Assembly: GCA_036381435.1 (NCBI GenBank)
Contig: DASVCW010000019.1
Span: forward strand, 1 to 64,000
Direction of reading: 5' to 3'
Length of the DNA stretch: 64,000 bases
DNA from: Fodinibius sp036381435
Lineage (GTDB): Bacteria > Bacteroidota > Rhodothermia > Balneolales > Balneolaceae
This document shows, in pieces, positions 1 through 8,506 of the stretch (its first letter is position 1; the number at the start of each line of letters is the position of its first letter). The notes beneath the pieces were generated by a model. That model worked only from the letters and a program-made list of their open reading frames with translations. It had not been told where the DNA came from and did not search any database. Both the position numbers and the translations under genes were made by a program.

Positions 1-24
1 CCTTCGGCGCAGTTCGGGGCTATG

Positions 25-279
25 CGTATTGAATCCCTTCGGGATTCTTCTTGAAGATTAAACATATTTTAAATGATAAAAAACTGAACACGCTTTTAAA
101 TAAATGAATGGCATCGATTGGGGCAATCTGTTCTGTTAATTTAACAATAAAGCCCTAACGGGCTTAAATATAAATAGCACCGGATGTAAATCCGGTGATT
201 AGAAGGTTGACATAACCAAAACCCCGAAGGGGTTGAATAAAACAAGGCCCGTGTGTATTGAATCCCTTCGGGATTCTTG
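25..279. repeat. short palindromic repeat, two copies (TTGAATCCCTTCGGGATTCTT)
   Basis: The core AATCCC-TTC-GGGATT hairpin with nearly the same flanks occurs at 25-52 and again at 253-279. Each copy is a 6 bp stem with a 3 nt loop. Spacing is irregular (about 200 bases) and other hairpins lie between, so this is not a CRISPR. Small hairpins in intergenic clusters resemble REP-type repeats mobilised by RAYT transposases; no such transposase is visible in the window, so the link is inference. Confidence 0.7.
146..244. repeat. about 100 bp compound palindromic repeat, copy 1
   Basis: This block holds three small hairpins in a row: GCCCTAACGGGC, ACCGGATGTAAATCCGGT and AACCCCGAAGGGGTT, and it ends in GAATAAAACA. 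Copy 2 at 480-580 has the same order, spacing and most bases. Together with the hairpins at 25-52, 253-279, and 332-440 (GCCCGTTAGGG, GCCGTTAGGTACGG, ATCCCTAACGGGAT) it forms a REP-like cluster filling 1-580. No gene is supported in 1-580. Confidence 0.75.
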
Positions 280-479
280 TTTAAAAGGTCAGATGCAACG
301 TGGTTTACCGGTTACATTTTCGTTTTTGCCCGTTAGGGGTAATCTATTGGTAGAAAAATATATAGTCTCCTGCCGCCGTGCCGTTAGGTACGGAATGGCA
401 ACTAAGAAGCTCATCATATTTTCTACCAACTATCCCTAACGGGATTTGTAATTGGTGAATACGCTAGATGTAGTTGAAT

Positions 480-580
480 AATAAAAGCCCGAATGGGCTT
501 AAATGTGAATAGCACCGGATGCAAATCCGGTGGTTAGAAGATTGACATAATCGAAAACCCCGAAGGGGTTGAATAAAACA
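480..580. repeat. about 100 bp compound palindromic repeat, copy 2
   Basis: Same three-hairpin arrangement as 146-244 with compensatory-looking changes inside stems (GCCCGAATGGGC against GCCCTAACGGGC; GATGCAAATC against GATGTAAATC). The block ends only six bases before the ATG of the comF gene at 587, so it forms the untranslated leader of that gene and a TTG inside the repeat is in frame with comF. The stem changes suggest selection on structure rather than on sequence; this is an inference from two copies. Confidence 0.75.
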
Positions 581-586
581 GCACCA

Positions 587-1300
587 ATGTTAAAAACAAT
601 CAAAAGTATTACCAGGGGATTCGCGCAAATAGCCTTTCCCAACGTCTGCATTTGCTGTGGAAATGAACACACCCGGCAGTCCCGCCAGCTTTGTTCATTC
701 TGTTTAAAAGAACGTTTTGAAGACGCGAACCCTGATAATAAGGCTGCATCCGGTGATACTCTTCTGCCTGAGGGAATTATTGCCCAGCAGGCGCTATGGA
801 ATTTTGATAAGGGAGGGGATTTACAACATCTGTTGCACCACCTTAAGTACCAGCGAATGACCAAGGTCGGTGTTGATTTAGGCAGGAGGCTGGGTGAACG
901 GATTGAAAAACATCCTGTTTTAAAAACAAAGCTTAAGAATCAGGAGGGTATTATTCTGCCTGTTCCCCTTCATTATTTAAAATTTCGCTATAGAGGTTTT
1001 AATCAGGCTTTTAAAATAGCACAAGGATTTCAGCAAGTTTGGCAGCGAATAGATATCTGCGATATCAAGGCCGTTACACGGGCCAGAAATACGAAAACTC
1101 AAACAGGTTTTTCACTTCAAAAACGTCTCGATAATTTAAGAGGAGCGTTCAAAGTAAGAGATGTTTCTGCTGTTAAGGGTAAACTTGTAATCATCATCGA
1201 TGATGTTTTCACTACCGGGGCTACTACTTTTGAACTGGCAAAAACGTTGAAAAATGTAGGTTCGGGCCCGATTGTAGTTCTTACCATTGCCCAGGCTTGA
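587..1300 (+). CDS. comF: ComF family phosphoribosyltransferase-like protein
   Basis: A 237-residue protein of the ComF/GntX family. The N-terminus carries a double zinc ribbon (VCICCGNEH followed by CSFCLK), and the C-terminal half carries a type I phosphoribosyltransferase fold with the PRPP-loop signature IIIDDVFTTGATT. In naturally competent bacteria ComF supports uptake and processing of transforming DNA; its molecular function elsewhere is unclear. I chose the ATG at 587 because an upstream in-frame TTG at 569 lies inside a palindromic repeat and adds only six residues. It is the first gene after the repeat cluster and is followed by a 152 bp gap, so it is probably its own transcription unit. 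Confidence 0.85.
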   Translation: MLKTIKSITRGFAQIAFPNVCICCGNEHTRQSRQLCSFCLKERFEDANPDNKAASGDTLLPEGIIAQQALWNFDKGGDLQHLLHHLKYQRMTKVGVDLGRRLGERIEKHPVLKTKLKNQEGIILPVPLHYLKFRYRGFNQAFKIAQGFQQVWQRIDICDIKAVTRARNTKTQTGFSLQKRLDNLRGAFKVRDVSAVKGKLVIIIDDVFTTGATTFELAKTLKNVGSGPIVVLTIAQA

Positions 1301-1452
1301 TTTTTACTATTAATTTTAAGAATTAATCGCATATAGAAGCAGAAATGTAGCTCGAAATTTATTTCGAGAAGTAGCAATAAAGAATTAACTTATCGTGATG
1401 AATCTCGATCTACATCTTCATTTTCTCAAAAAAGAAAGATATTTTTAGGCTT

Positions 1453-2088
1453 ATGAAAAAGGGCCGAGGTCAATCGAAGAATTTATTTATAGAAACCAAA
1501 TTAGGCATTGTAAGCCGGACGGGAGATTGGTTTCATACCACATCAGATCATATCGAAAAATTTACGCCTGGTTTGCTTAAAAAGCGGCCACTTGAGGATT
1601 TGGTGGAAGATGCCATTGCCTGGGTGCGCAGTGCAGACGGACTGTCAATGAGCCTTTTATTAGTGCTGCTCTTGTTTATTCATCCCGTACTCGCGGCCGT
1701 CATTGTGATCGCATTTCACTTTTTCTGGTATCGTTCAAAAAGTGCGTTCGTAACAACCTTTATGGGTAAAGTATTGAAACTGGTAAATAGTGACGGGTTT
1801 ATGTTCATTACCTCAGCCGTTATTCTCAGCTATTTGGCAATGGGCGGAGAATATTTAGCAATGGTTGTCGGCCTCGTTTTTTTCTTTCTCCTAAAACTCG
1901 GTTTATTAAAGCGGCTCTGGGACAAAATGGATGAGAACAAAAGCAATAAACTTTCGCTCAACGACCGCGTATTCAAAATGATTTTAATTAAATATGGAAT
2001 GCATTACAATGCTGAGCCGACTGAAGTGAAACGAATGGAAGATGCATTTGTTGATCTGGCAACGAACAGAAAAGGTGACGCAAAGTAG
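1453..2088 (+). CDS. hypothetical integral membrane protein
   Basis: A 211-residue protein I do not recognise. Residues 1-60 are hydrophilic, residues about 65-93 form one long or two short hydrophobic segments, and two further membrane segments lie at about 115-131 and 134-154. The remaining tail is charged and soluble. It starts 30 bp upstream of ubiE/menG on the same strand, so it may be cotranscribed with it, but nothing in the sequence ties it to quinone synthesis. Inference: an inner-membrane protein with cytoplasmic ends. Confidence 0.75.
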   Translation: MKKGRGQSKNLFIETKLGIVSRTGDWFHTTSDHIEKFTPGLLKKRPLEDLVEDAIAWVRSADGLSMSLLLVLLLFIHPVLAAVIVIAFHFFWYRSKSAFVTTFMGKVLKLVNSDGFMFITSAVILSYLAMGGEYLAMVVGLVFFFLLKLGLLKRLWDKMDENKSNKLSLNDRVFKMILIKYGMHYNAEPTEVKRMEDAFVDLATNRKGDAK

Positions 2089-2118
2089 TTTTCAAAGGCG
2101 CAAAATAAAAACATTATT

Positions 2119-2808
2119 ATGAGTGAAAAAGTACGCAGCATGTTTGCTGACATCGCGGATGATTATGACCGTGTGAACTCCATTCTCTCTTTTGGAGTGC
2201 ATCACGGGTGGCGAAAGCAAGCCGTTCGACTGAGTGGTGCCGTCAGGGGAGATCACGTGCTCGATTGTGCCACGGGCACCGGAGATCTGGCTTTAGAGTT
2301 TAAGAAAAAGGTGGGGGATGAAGGTTCTGTCCTCGGCACAGATTTTTGTAAAGAAATGATCGAACATGCTCCGGCCAAAGCTGCTAAAAACGGCCTTCAG
2401 ATCGACTTTGAAGTCGCTGATGCCATGAATTTGCCCTATGATGATAACCGTTTTGATATCGCAAGCATCGCTTTTGGCATACGCAATGTAGATGATCCCG
2501 TTCAAGCGCTAAAAGAAATGGGACGCGTGGTAAAACCGGGTGGAAAAGTAGTAATACTGGAATTTGGACAACCTAAAGGCTTGCTTAAATATCCCTACGA
2601 ATGGTACAGCCAGCACATTATGCCGGCGCTGGGCGGCTGGATTAGCGGCAATCGCGAAGCGTATTCTTACCTGCCGCGGACAAGCGCAAAATTTCCGGCC
2701 GGAGCTAAGTTTATATCACTCATGAAAGAGGCTAATTGCTTTAGCAAACAAATGTTTGAAAAGCTAACGGGCGGAGTCGCTTATGTTTATGTGGGTACCT
2801 TGAAATAA
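2119..2808 (+). CDS. ubiE: demethylmenaquinone methyltransferase (UbiE/MenG family)
   Basis: A 229-residue SAM-dependent methyltransferase, the usual length for the family. The SAM-binding motif I DCATGTGDLAL lies at residues 49-59, and the family signatures FGIRNVDDP and the tail GGVAYVYVGTLK are present. It methylates demethylmenaquinone to menaquinone, the last step of the pathway; whether it also acts on ubiquinone precursors cannot be told, and organisms of this group usually have only menaquinone. Gene spacing (30 bp upstream, 40 bp downstream to fabZ) suggests an operon with the membrane protein before it and fabZ-panB after it. Confidence 0.92.
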   Translation: MSEKVRSMFADIADDYDRVNSILSFGVHHGWRKQAVRLSGAVRGDHVLDCATGTGDLALEFKKKVGDEGSVLGTDFCKEMIEHAPAKAAKNGLQIDFEVADAMNLPYDDNRFDIASIAFGIRNVDDPVQALKEMGRVVKPGGKVVILEFGQPKGLLKYPYEWYSQHIMPALGGWISGNREAYSYLPRTSAKFPAGAKFISLMKEANCFSKQMFEKLTGGVAYVYVGTLK

Positions 2809-2848
2809 AACATTATATTACGGCACATTTTTAAAAACAATCCATCTT

Positions 2849-3292
2849 ATGACACAGTTAAATATTGCAGAAATTAAAAAACTAATTCCGCATCGCTATC
2901 CGTTTTTATTAGTAGACCGGGTTTTGGAAGTTGAAAAGGGACGCATTGTTTCTTTAAAGAATGTGAGCGTAAATGAAGAATTTTTTAATGGTCATTTTCC
3001 CGACAAACCGCTAATGCCCGGAGTGATGCAGGTTGAAGCAATGGCCCAAAGTGGTTGCATTATGTTAATGCACGGACACATTGATGATGTCGAAAATTCG
3101 CTAATTGTGTTCACAGGTATTTCAAAAGCAAAATTTCGAAAATCAGTGGTTCCGGGCGACCAGCTTAAAATGGAAGTAAAGTTGGTGAATCAGCGAAGAA
3201 ATTTTATCACGATGGAAGGTACAGCCACAGTTGATGACGAAGTGGTTTGTGAATTGGAAGCCTCAGCCGCTATAGTTTCAAATAAAGAATAA
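2849..3292 (+). CDS. fabZ: 3-hydroxyacyl-ACP dehydratase FabZ
   Basis: A 147-residue hotdog-fold dehydratase of normal FabZ length. The catalytic His49 is in GHFPDKPLMPGV and the catalytic Glu63 in QVEAMAQ; the N-terminal IPHRYPFLLVDRV motif is also typical of FabZ rather than FabA. It removes water from 3-hydroxyacyl-ACP in fatty-acid elongation. In many Bacteroidota FabZ is fused to LpxC or sits among lpx genes; here it stands alone, between ubiE and panB. The stop codon TAA shares its last base with the ATG of panB, which suggests translational coupling. Confidence 0.95.
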   Translation: MTQLNIAEIKKLIPHRYPFLLVDRVLEVEKGRIVSLKNVSVNEEFFNGHFPDKPLMPGVMQVEAMAQSGCIMLMHGHIDDVENSLIVFTGISKAKFRKSVVPGDQLKMEVKLVNQRRNFITMEGTATVDDEVVCELEASAAIVSNKE

Positions 3293-4119
3293 TGAGCACC
3301 CAGCAGGCAACAGATCAACCGAAAAAGATTACCACTCAAACGGTGGTAGAGATGAAGGCACAGGGTGAGAAAATCAGCATGCTCACAGCTTACGATTTTA
3401 CCATGGCGCGCATTGTTGATCAGGCCGGAATCGAAGTAATTCTCGTCGGCGATTCAGCCAGTAATGTGATGGCCGGTTACGAAACAACTGTGCCTATGAC
3501 GATGGATCACATGATTTATCACGCTTCGTGTGTAGTTCGCGGAGTTGACCGCGCGCTGGTGATTGCTGATCTGCCGTTTATGAGTTACCAGGTTACTTCT
3601 AAAGAAGCGTTGATCAGTGCAGGAAGAATGATGAAAGAAGCCGGCGTTCACGGTGTGAAAGTTGAAGGCGGCAAACCGATTGTTAAGACCGTATCTAAAA
3701 TTGTAGAAGCCGGAATTCCGGTGATGGGCCATTTGGGACTCACCCCTCAAAGTATTTATCAGTTTGGAACATATAAAGTGCGCGCAACCGAAAACTCTGA
3801 AGCCGAACAGCTTGTTGAAGATGCCAAACGGCTCGAAGAAGCGGGTTGCTTTGCGCTTGTATTAGAAAAAATTCCCGCTGAACTTGCCGGACGTGTTACC
3901 AATGCGCTTTCCATCCCCACCATTGGGATTGGAGCGGGTTCACAATGCGATGGACAAGTACTGGTAACGCATGATATGCTGGGCCTGAATAAAGAATTTA
4001 AACCAAGATTTCTCCGACGGTACGCTGATATGCACACTACCATGACCGATGCCGTTCAGCAGTATATTTCCGATATAAAGTCCGGAGAATTTCCCAACGA
4101 AAATGAACAATATAGTTAG
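3292..4119 (+). CDS. panB: 3-methyl-2-oxobutanoate hydroxymethyltransferase (ketopantoate hydroxymethyltransferase)
   Basis: A 275-residue TIM-barrel enzyme that makes ketopantoate from 2-oxoisovalerate and methylene-tetrahydrofolate, the first committed step to pantothenate and coenzyme A. Recognisable blocks are MLTAYDFTMARIVDQAGIE, ILVGDSASNVMAGYETTVPM, GVKVEGG, VMGHLGLTPQS and TIGIGAGSQCDGQVLV, in the normal order and with normal spacing. It starts on the last base of the fabZ stop codon. Its product feeds the pathway that later uses coaBC (11088-12296), but other pan genes are not in the window. A perfect hairpin directly follows the stop codon. Confidence 0.95.
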   Translation: MSTQQATDQPKKITTQTVVEMKAQGEKISMLTAYDFTMARIVDQAGIEVILVGDSASNVMAGYETTVPMTMDHMIYHASCVVRGVDRALVIADLPFMSYQVTSKEALISAGRMMKEAGVHGVKVEGGKPIVKTVSKIVEAGIPVMGHLGLTPQSIYQFGTYKVRATENSEAEQLVEDAKRLEEAGCFALVLEKIPAELAGRVTNALSIPTIGIGAGSQCDGQVLVTHDMLGLNKEFKPRFLRRYADMHTTMTDAVQQYISDIKSGEFPNENEQYS

Positions 4120-4150
4120 GGTATAAGGAAATAAGGAAGCCTTATACCCT
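4118..4150. repeat. perfect inverted repeat between panB and surE
   Basis: AGGGTATAAGG at 4118-4128 and its exact complement CCTTATACCCT at 4140-4150 make an 11 bp stem with an 11 nt loop. The left arm overlaps the panB stop codon. There is no T-run after it, so an intrinsic terminator is not supported; the surrounding text (TATACCTTTATACCC) repeats the same motif, as does 5006-5040 after surE. It may act as a processing or attenuation hairpin. Confidence 0.6.
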
Positions 4151-4176
4151 ATACCTTTATACCCAATACCTAAACA

Positions 4177-4941
4177 ATGAGTGAATCTGATCGTCCTGTA
4201 ATTTTAGTTTGTAATGATGATGGCATCTTTTCACCTGGAATCAAGGCTTTGGCAGAGGTTGCTGATGAGTTTGGTGAAGCCGAAATTATCGCGCCCGATC
4301 GGCAGCAAAGTGCGGTGGGGCACGCTGTGACAGTAAATACTCCGCTTCGTTCACGCGCTTTTCAAATAAACGGGCGTTTTAACGGACAGGCGGTAACCGG
4401 TACACCTGCCGATTCCGTGAAGTTGGCTCATGACCAGCTCATGAAACGTAAACCGGATTTAGTAGTAAGCGGCATTAATCACGGAAGCAATGCAGGTATA
4501 AATATTCTGTATTCGGGTACGGTTAGTGCCGCTACGGAAGGAACTATTCTCGGTTATCCTTCCATCGCCATAAGCTGTACAGATTTCGAAGAAGAAGCGG
4601 ACTTAAGCGGAGCTCAAGAAGCCGCCCGGAAAGTTATAGGCTACGTGCTGCGTGAAGGCCTTCCCAAAGGTGTTACACTAAATTTAAACGTTCCATCCGG
4701 TAAATTAAAAGGCATAAAATGGGCTCGTCAGGCTAACAGCCGTTATGTTGAGGAGTTTGAGGGACGGGTCGACCCCAACAACCGCTCGTACTACTGGATG
4801 ACCGGCAAACTCACATTGCTTGAAGAAGGAGATGATCTTGACATCAACGTTTTAGAAAAAGGTTATGCATCGCTGACGCCTATTCAGTATGATATGACGG
4901 CCTATACATTGCTTAAGGAAGTGGAGGAAATTGAATTGTAA
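4177..4941 (+). CDS. surE: 5'/3'-nucleotidase SurE
   Basis: A 254-residue metal-dependent phosphatase that dephosphorylates nucleoside 5'- and 3'-monophosphates. The N-terminal metal-binding motif LVCNDDGIFSPGI (Asp14, Asp15) is intact, as are DRQQSAVGHAVT, GTPADSVKLA and SGINHGSNAGINILYSGTVSAA, which is the family hallmark. Length and motif order match full-length SurE. It lies 57 bp after panB on the same strand, separated by a hairpin. It is followed by two stacked palindromes and then a convergent gene. Confidence 0.95.
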   Translation: MSESDRPVILVCNDDGIFSPGIKALAEVADEFGEAEIIAPDRQQSAVGHAVTVNTPLRSRAFQINGRFNGQAVTGTPADSVKLAHDQLMKRKPDLVVSGINHGSNAGINILYSGTVSAATEGTILGYPSIAISCTDFEEEADLSGAQEAARKVIGYVLREGLPKGVTLNLNVPSGKLKGIKWARQANSRYVEEFEGRVDPNNRSYYWMTGKLTLLEEGDDLDINVLEKGYASLTPIQYDMTAYTLLKEVEEIEL

Positions 4942-4995
4942 GTCGGGCATCTTGCCCGACAGTTAAAAATTGTCACGAGCGAGACGCTCGCGCCA
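4942..4995. repeat. two adjacent palindromes after surE
   Basis: GTCGGGCA-TCT-TGCCCGAC (4942-4960) is a perfect 8 bp stem directly after the surE stop codon. It is followed by a second palindromic word, CACGAGCGAGACGCTCGCGCC, at about 4973-4993. Related copies of the first occur at 47482-47502 (imperfect) and of the second at 21212-21234. The position between convergent genes fits a transcription-end or processing structure, but no T-run is present. The recurrence of the words suggests dispersed short repeats. Confidence 0.6.
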
Positions 4996-5038
4996 GTTTG
5001 GATAAGGTAAGGTATAAGGTTTATTTCCCCCTATACCC

Positions 5039-5890
5039 CTAATGTCCTTTGTCCTGGAGCACTTTAGCTACTTCAAGCCAAAATGCTTCAAAAAGAATTT
5101 TTCGGTCATCCTTCACCCGTAAATTCATTTGTTCAAGATGAGAGAGATGGATGGTTCGAATATGTTCACCCCATTTTGCACTTTCAACCGAAACCATTCC
5201 ATCATTCGGCCCTTCCTGCTCAAAGACATAATTATTTTGATAACGTGTAATTACCCGGATCGAATGAGGAGTTCCCTTACCCACTGCGGCACTGTAGGAG
5301 TAGTAGGGGATATCCGTATGATCCTGAATCTCCGGATTAAAAACTTCCGTTATGTATCGGCGGGTGAGTTGCTCTGCAGAAGCAACCGCATCACTTTTCG
5401 TGTGCGGGTAAATCTGATCGCCCATCCAGTCGAGAAAATCGGCCAGTTTTTCACGAATTGCTTCGGGAGTTTTCAGGGTTAATTCTGCAAGACTTGTACC
5501 GTGATGGGGGGTGGCAACGGTGGTCAGTGAAGCTACATTACCGGAAATATCGTGATTTGCGAGAGCGTAACGAATATCAAGCCCACCCATACTGTGAGCT
5601 ACAATATTTACCTTTTCGTGAGGGATTTTTTCCATCAAATCGTGAATAACGCTGACCCATCTTTCCGCTCGTGTTTCAATTTTAGCATAGGGTACAATAT
5701 TCGGTGCAAAGGCCAACACGTTATGCTTTCGAAGCAGAAGGGCCACATCATAAAGCGGCGAAGGTTTAACCAGAGAAGCAATGGCGCCATAGCCATGGCA
5801 AATAAGAACCGGATATTTCAGATACACCGCTTCCGGTTCGGGGAACTCATTAAGCTTATACTTTTTAAGCCACTTATCGGTCTTAATCAT
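5039..5890 (-). CDS. lipase-like alpha/beta hydrolase
   Basis: A 283-residue alpha/beta hydrolase of the bacterial triacylglycerol lipase type. The oxyanion region YPVLICHGYGAI is at residues 26-36 and the nucleophile elbow AHSMGG has Ser100; VVATPHHGTSLAEL-like sequence (residues about 123-136) follows, as in class I lipases and esterases. No signal peptide is visible, so the enzyme is probably cytoplasmic or periplasm-facing through an unknown route. Its start codon is one base after the end of the upstream gene at 5892, so the two are almost certainly one operon. Substrate is unknown. Confidence 0.75.
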   Translation of the reverse strand: MIKTDKWLKKYKLNEFPEPEAVYLKYPVLICHGYGAIASLVKPSPLYDVALLLRKHNVLAFAPNIVPYAKIETRAERWVSVIHDLMEKIPHEKVNIVAHSMGGLDIRYALANHDISGNVASLTTVATPHHGTSLAELTLKTPEAIREKLADFLDWMGDQIYPHTKSDAVASAEQLTRRYITEVFNPEIQDHTDIPYYSYSAAVGKGTPHSIRVITRYQNNYVFEQEGPNDGMVSVESAKWGEHIRTIHLSHLEQMNLRVKDDRKILFEAFWLEVAKVLQDKGH

Positions 5891-5891
5891 A

Positions 5892-6851
5892 TCAAAAAGT
5901 CATTGCTGAAGGAGGCATTAACCGCACACCGGCTTTCTTTAGTTCCGGAAGTTTTTCACTTAACCAGTTTAAAGTCGTTTCGCTGCCTTTAATGATGATC
6001 AAAGGATGGGGTTCATTTACTTTCAACCGGTTGAGAGCTTTGGAAAATGCAGATCTGCCCATCTCTTCATCCAGGATTAGCGAATTAGCGGCATCAATAA
6101 AAGTCAGACCTGTTTTTGATATCAGTTTCCGGGTACCGTCTGCTGCTGAGAGTTGTACCATCATGGCTGAGGGCAATATATCTTGCAACTGCTCTAACTT
6201 ATCAATTGCTGCGGCGGGATCTAAATTTATCAGGTCTTCCCCCTGCTCATTCTTAAGCCGGAAAAATATCCGTTTGTACCTTTCCCCAATCTGCTGGCTT
6301 AGCTCTTTGGCCTGCATAGGATTCTTAACCTGCAGTACAATGGGGATAGGTTCTCCGAGGCTGGCCAGTTCACCTATAAGTTCATTATCCGGCTTTGAAT
6401 CAAAAGCTATCAGGATGCGGGCCTGCTTGCGGTTAAGCACTAATTCGGGATCAGTTTGCAATTTAATGGTACGGATAACAGTATCAAACCAGAGGAGGTG
6501 AATGGTTATATCTTTTTCGGGGAATGTAACAGTGGCGGGAGTTTCTATTGAGTATTTATAAAAGGTTCGATTCAGTTCGGCGTGCAACTGAGTTTTTGAA
6601 AACGCCGGCGCTACATCAACCCAATATGTTTTACGGCTTAAATTTGAATCTACTTTTACGGCGGCTACTTGAACTTGGCGCTTATCAATGTTAAAGTTTG
6701 ATAATTCTTTTTTTATCAGCGAATCGGCTTGGGCAAGATTATTAAGTTGGCGAAACGGGCTTTCTGAGGTGGCAAAGAACAGATATCCACTGATAAAACA
6801 AGATATAAGCAACAAAACAGCAATGACTCTTTTTTTCCTTTGTTCCTTCAA
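5892..6851 (-). CDS. membrane-anchored protein resembling divergent polysaccharide deacetylase (YibQ-like)
   Basis: A 319-residue protein with one N-terminal membrane anchor (residues 9-27) and a soluble, exported body. The C-terminal two thirds (from RILIAFDSKP at about residue 145) has the layout of the divergent polysaccharide deacetylase family: a strand ending in an acidic residue, a PIPIVLQV strand, an A-x3-G-like helix region and a closing GVRLMPPSAM strand resembling the family's last motif. Classical NodB metal residues are not obvious. Assignment rests on pattern, not on a search. It precedes the lipase-like gene by one base, which suggests shared work on the envelope. Confidence 0.5.
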   Translation of the reverse strand: MKEQRKKRVIAVLLLISCFISGYLFFATSESPFRQLNNLAQADSLIKKELSNFNIDKRQVQVAAVKVDSNLSRKTYWVDVAPAFSKTQLHAELNRTFYKYSIETPATVTFPEKDITIHLLWFDTVIRTIKLQTDPELVLNRKQARILIAFDSKPDNELIGELASLGEPIPIVLQVKNPMQAKELSQQIGERYKRIFFRLKNEQGEDLINLDPAAAIDKLEQLQDILPSAMMVQLSAADGTRKLISKTGLTFIDAANSLILDEEMGRSAFSKALNRLKVNEPHPLIIIKGSETTLNWLSEKLPELKKAGVRLMPPSAMTF

Positions 6852-7072
6852 GCCAGATATAGATATTTAGTGGGCATTTGACAGTGCAATAATAGGTGTT
6901 ATTCTACTCGAAATCTATCTGAATTTGGCGAGATACTTGTTCTTCCGATTATTTCACTGAATTGGCAGAGCAAGCACAGAGCTTCACTGGGTTTTCTCCG
7001 TGTAACTCTAAGCATGCTCCGTGGTACTCTTTGATATATTTTTTAGGCATTCTTTAAATTCTAAATCACTTT

Positions 7073-8215
7073 ATGGCTTTCGACTTTCAATCGGTTCGTT
7101 CTGAAAAACAAATTGACGCTTTTCACGAACTCCCTTTTCGCATTTATGAAAATTACCCCAACTGGGCACCTCCCTTTCGATTTGAAATAGAAAATATTTT
7201 TGATCCCGCTAAAAATACATTCTTTGAAAAGGGGGAATGCGAGCGTTTTTTGGTGATGAGTGAAGGCCGCACGGTAGCCCGGTTCGCCGTGATGAATGTG
7301 CCCGGGCGCGACCAGGTTTTAGAACCTAAAATGGGGGGGCTCGGCTTCATCGAAATGGAGAATGATATCAAACTTGCACAGGAGATTATTTATTTTGCAA
7401 AAAACTGGCACCGCGAGCGGGGGTATAATGCTATGCGCGGGCCAATCAATTTCGGCGAAAACGATACTTATTGGGGGTTGCTGGTGGAAAATTATGATGA
7501 ACCGCCGATCTATGGAATGTTTTATCATCCGCCTTATTATAAAGAGCTATTTGAGCAAACAGGGGCCGAAAAGCTGGATGATCACTGGAGCTATAAGCGG
7601 GACTTCAACAAGCCGATTCCCGGGAGAATGCAAAAAATCACTGATCGCATTGAAAGCAAGCCGGGTGTGGAGTTGCGGGCGATTGATATGAAAAACATTT
7701 ACCGTGATGCTGAGTACATTCGCGAAATCTATAATGAAGCCTGGAGTGAGCAGGACATACAGGAGCGTGAGCAGGAATTTACGGAGTTAACAAAGGAAAC
7801 GATTGAAGTGATGATCGAAAAACTCAAGCCTGTAATCATTCCTGAAAGCATGCTGATTGCCTTTGTGAGTGGGGAACCGGCTTCGTTTGTGGTATGTGTA
7901 CCTGATTTAAATGAAGTTTCTAAAGAAACGGGGGGGCGGCTTCGCTGGTGGCATTATCCGAAGTTGTTGCGGTTCAAGCGACGCGCTAAACATTTACGAT
8001 CGCTGGTTTACGGTACCAAGCCGAAGTTTCGTAAAATGGGGTTGGAAGCCCTCACATTTACACGAGGTATCCAATTCACCCGTGAAGCTTTGCCATCGCT
8101 GGAATATCTGGAAGGAGCGTGGGTCAGTGAAAAAAACTGGTTGATGCAGCGAAGTTTGGAAGCACTGGGATGCCATCATCACAAAACGCACCGGACATAT
8201 AAGTGGGAGTTTTAG
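7073..8215 (+). CDS. GNAT-superfamily-like conserved protein
   Basis: A 380-residue cytoplasmic protein. It matches a conserved hypothetical group in Bacteroidota that is usually described as an N-acetyltransferase-like family: the N-terminal block FHELPFRIYENYPNWAPPFR, the glycine-rich middle GYNAMRGPINFGENDTYWGLL, and a C-terminal half beginning at AEYIREIYNEAW that repeats the fold. I infer two GNAT-like lobes; a canonical acetyl-CoA loop (Q/RxxGxG/A) is not clear, so activity is uncertain. It stands alone, with 221 bp of non-coding DNA before it and 291 bp after it. Confidence 0.6.
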   Translation: MAFDFQSVRSEKQIDAFHELPFRIYENYPNWAPPFRFEIENIFDPAKNTFFEKGECERFLVMSEGRTVARFAVMNVPGRDQVLEPKMGGLGFIEMENDIKLAQEIIYFAKNWHRERGYNAMRGPINFGENDTYWGLLVENYDEPPIYGMFYHPPYYKELFEQTGAEKLDDHWSYKRDFNKPIPGRMQKITDRIESKPGVELRAIDMKNIYRDAEYIREIYNEAWSEQDIQEREQEFTELTKETIEVMIEKLKPVIIPESMLIAFVSGEPASFVVCVPDLNEVSKETGGRLRWWHYPKLLRFKRRAKHLRSLVYGTKPKFRKMGLEALTFTRGIQFTREALPSLEYLEGAWVSEKNWLMQRSLEALGCHHHKTHRTYKWEF

Positions 8216-8506
8216 CTTGACAGCCTTCAACAGTTGGTTGCTTTTGCCATCGGTGAGCGGGAAGGATGGGGTCTTGTCTCATTTATGGGCTACAAATAAG
8301 TAGCGGGTGACGGGACGCAGCCGATGGTTGCAAGATCTGTTCGTTATTTTTTTCAAAGATTGGGAGATCAAGTATAGCTAATTGAGACGAATCTCGAGCT
8401 ATAATTAATATTAAAAAAAAGGGGGGGATTCTTGCCTAATGTTAGGACAGGACAAATTTTTTTATATATTATTTCAGGTTCTGGTTATAGTGATTAATTT
8501 CTAATT

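Noticed and set aside
233..439. 68-codon frame on the plus strand
   Set aside because: It lies wholly in the palindromic repeat cluster and has no protein-like composition or start signal.
1..580. Possible CRISPR array at the left edge
   Set aside because: The repeated hairpins differ in length and sequence, spacing is irregular, no constant direct repeat with unique spacers of equal size is present, and no cas gene is nearby.
569..586. TTG-started N-terminal extension of comF
   Set aside because: The six extra codons fall in the repeat that ends at 580; the ATG at 587 gives the expected ComF N-terminus.
4942..4960. Intrinsic terminator after surE
   Set aside because: The stem is perfect but there is no T-run on either strand, so it is listed as a repeat rather than a terminator.
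5552..5992. 146-codon plus-strand frame inside the lipase and deacetylase-like genes
   Set aside because: It is the opposite-strand shadow of two well-supported minus-strand genes and shows no family motif.
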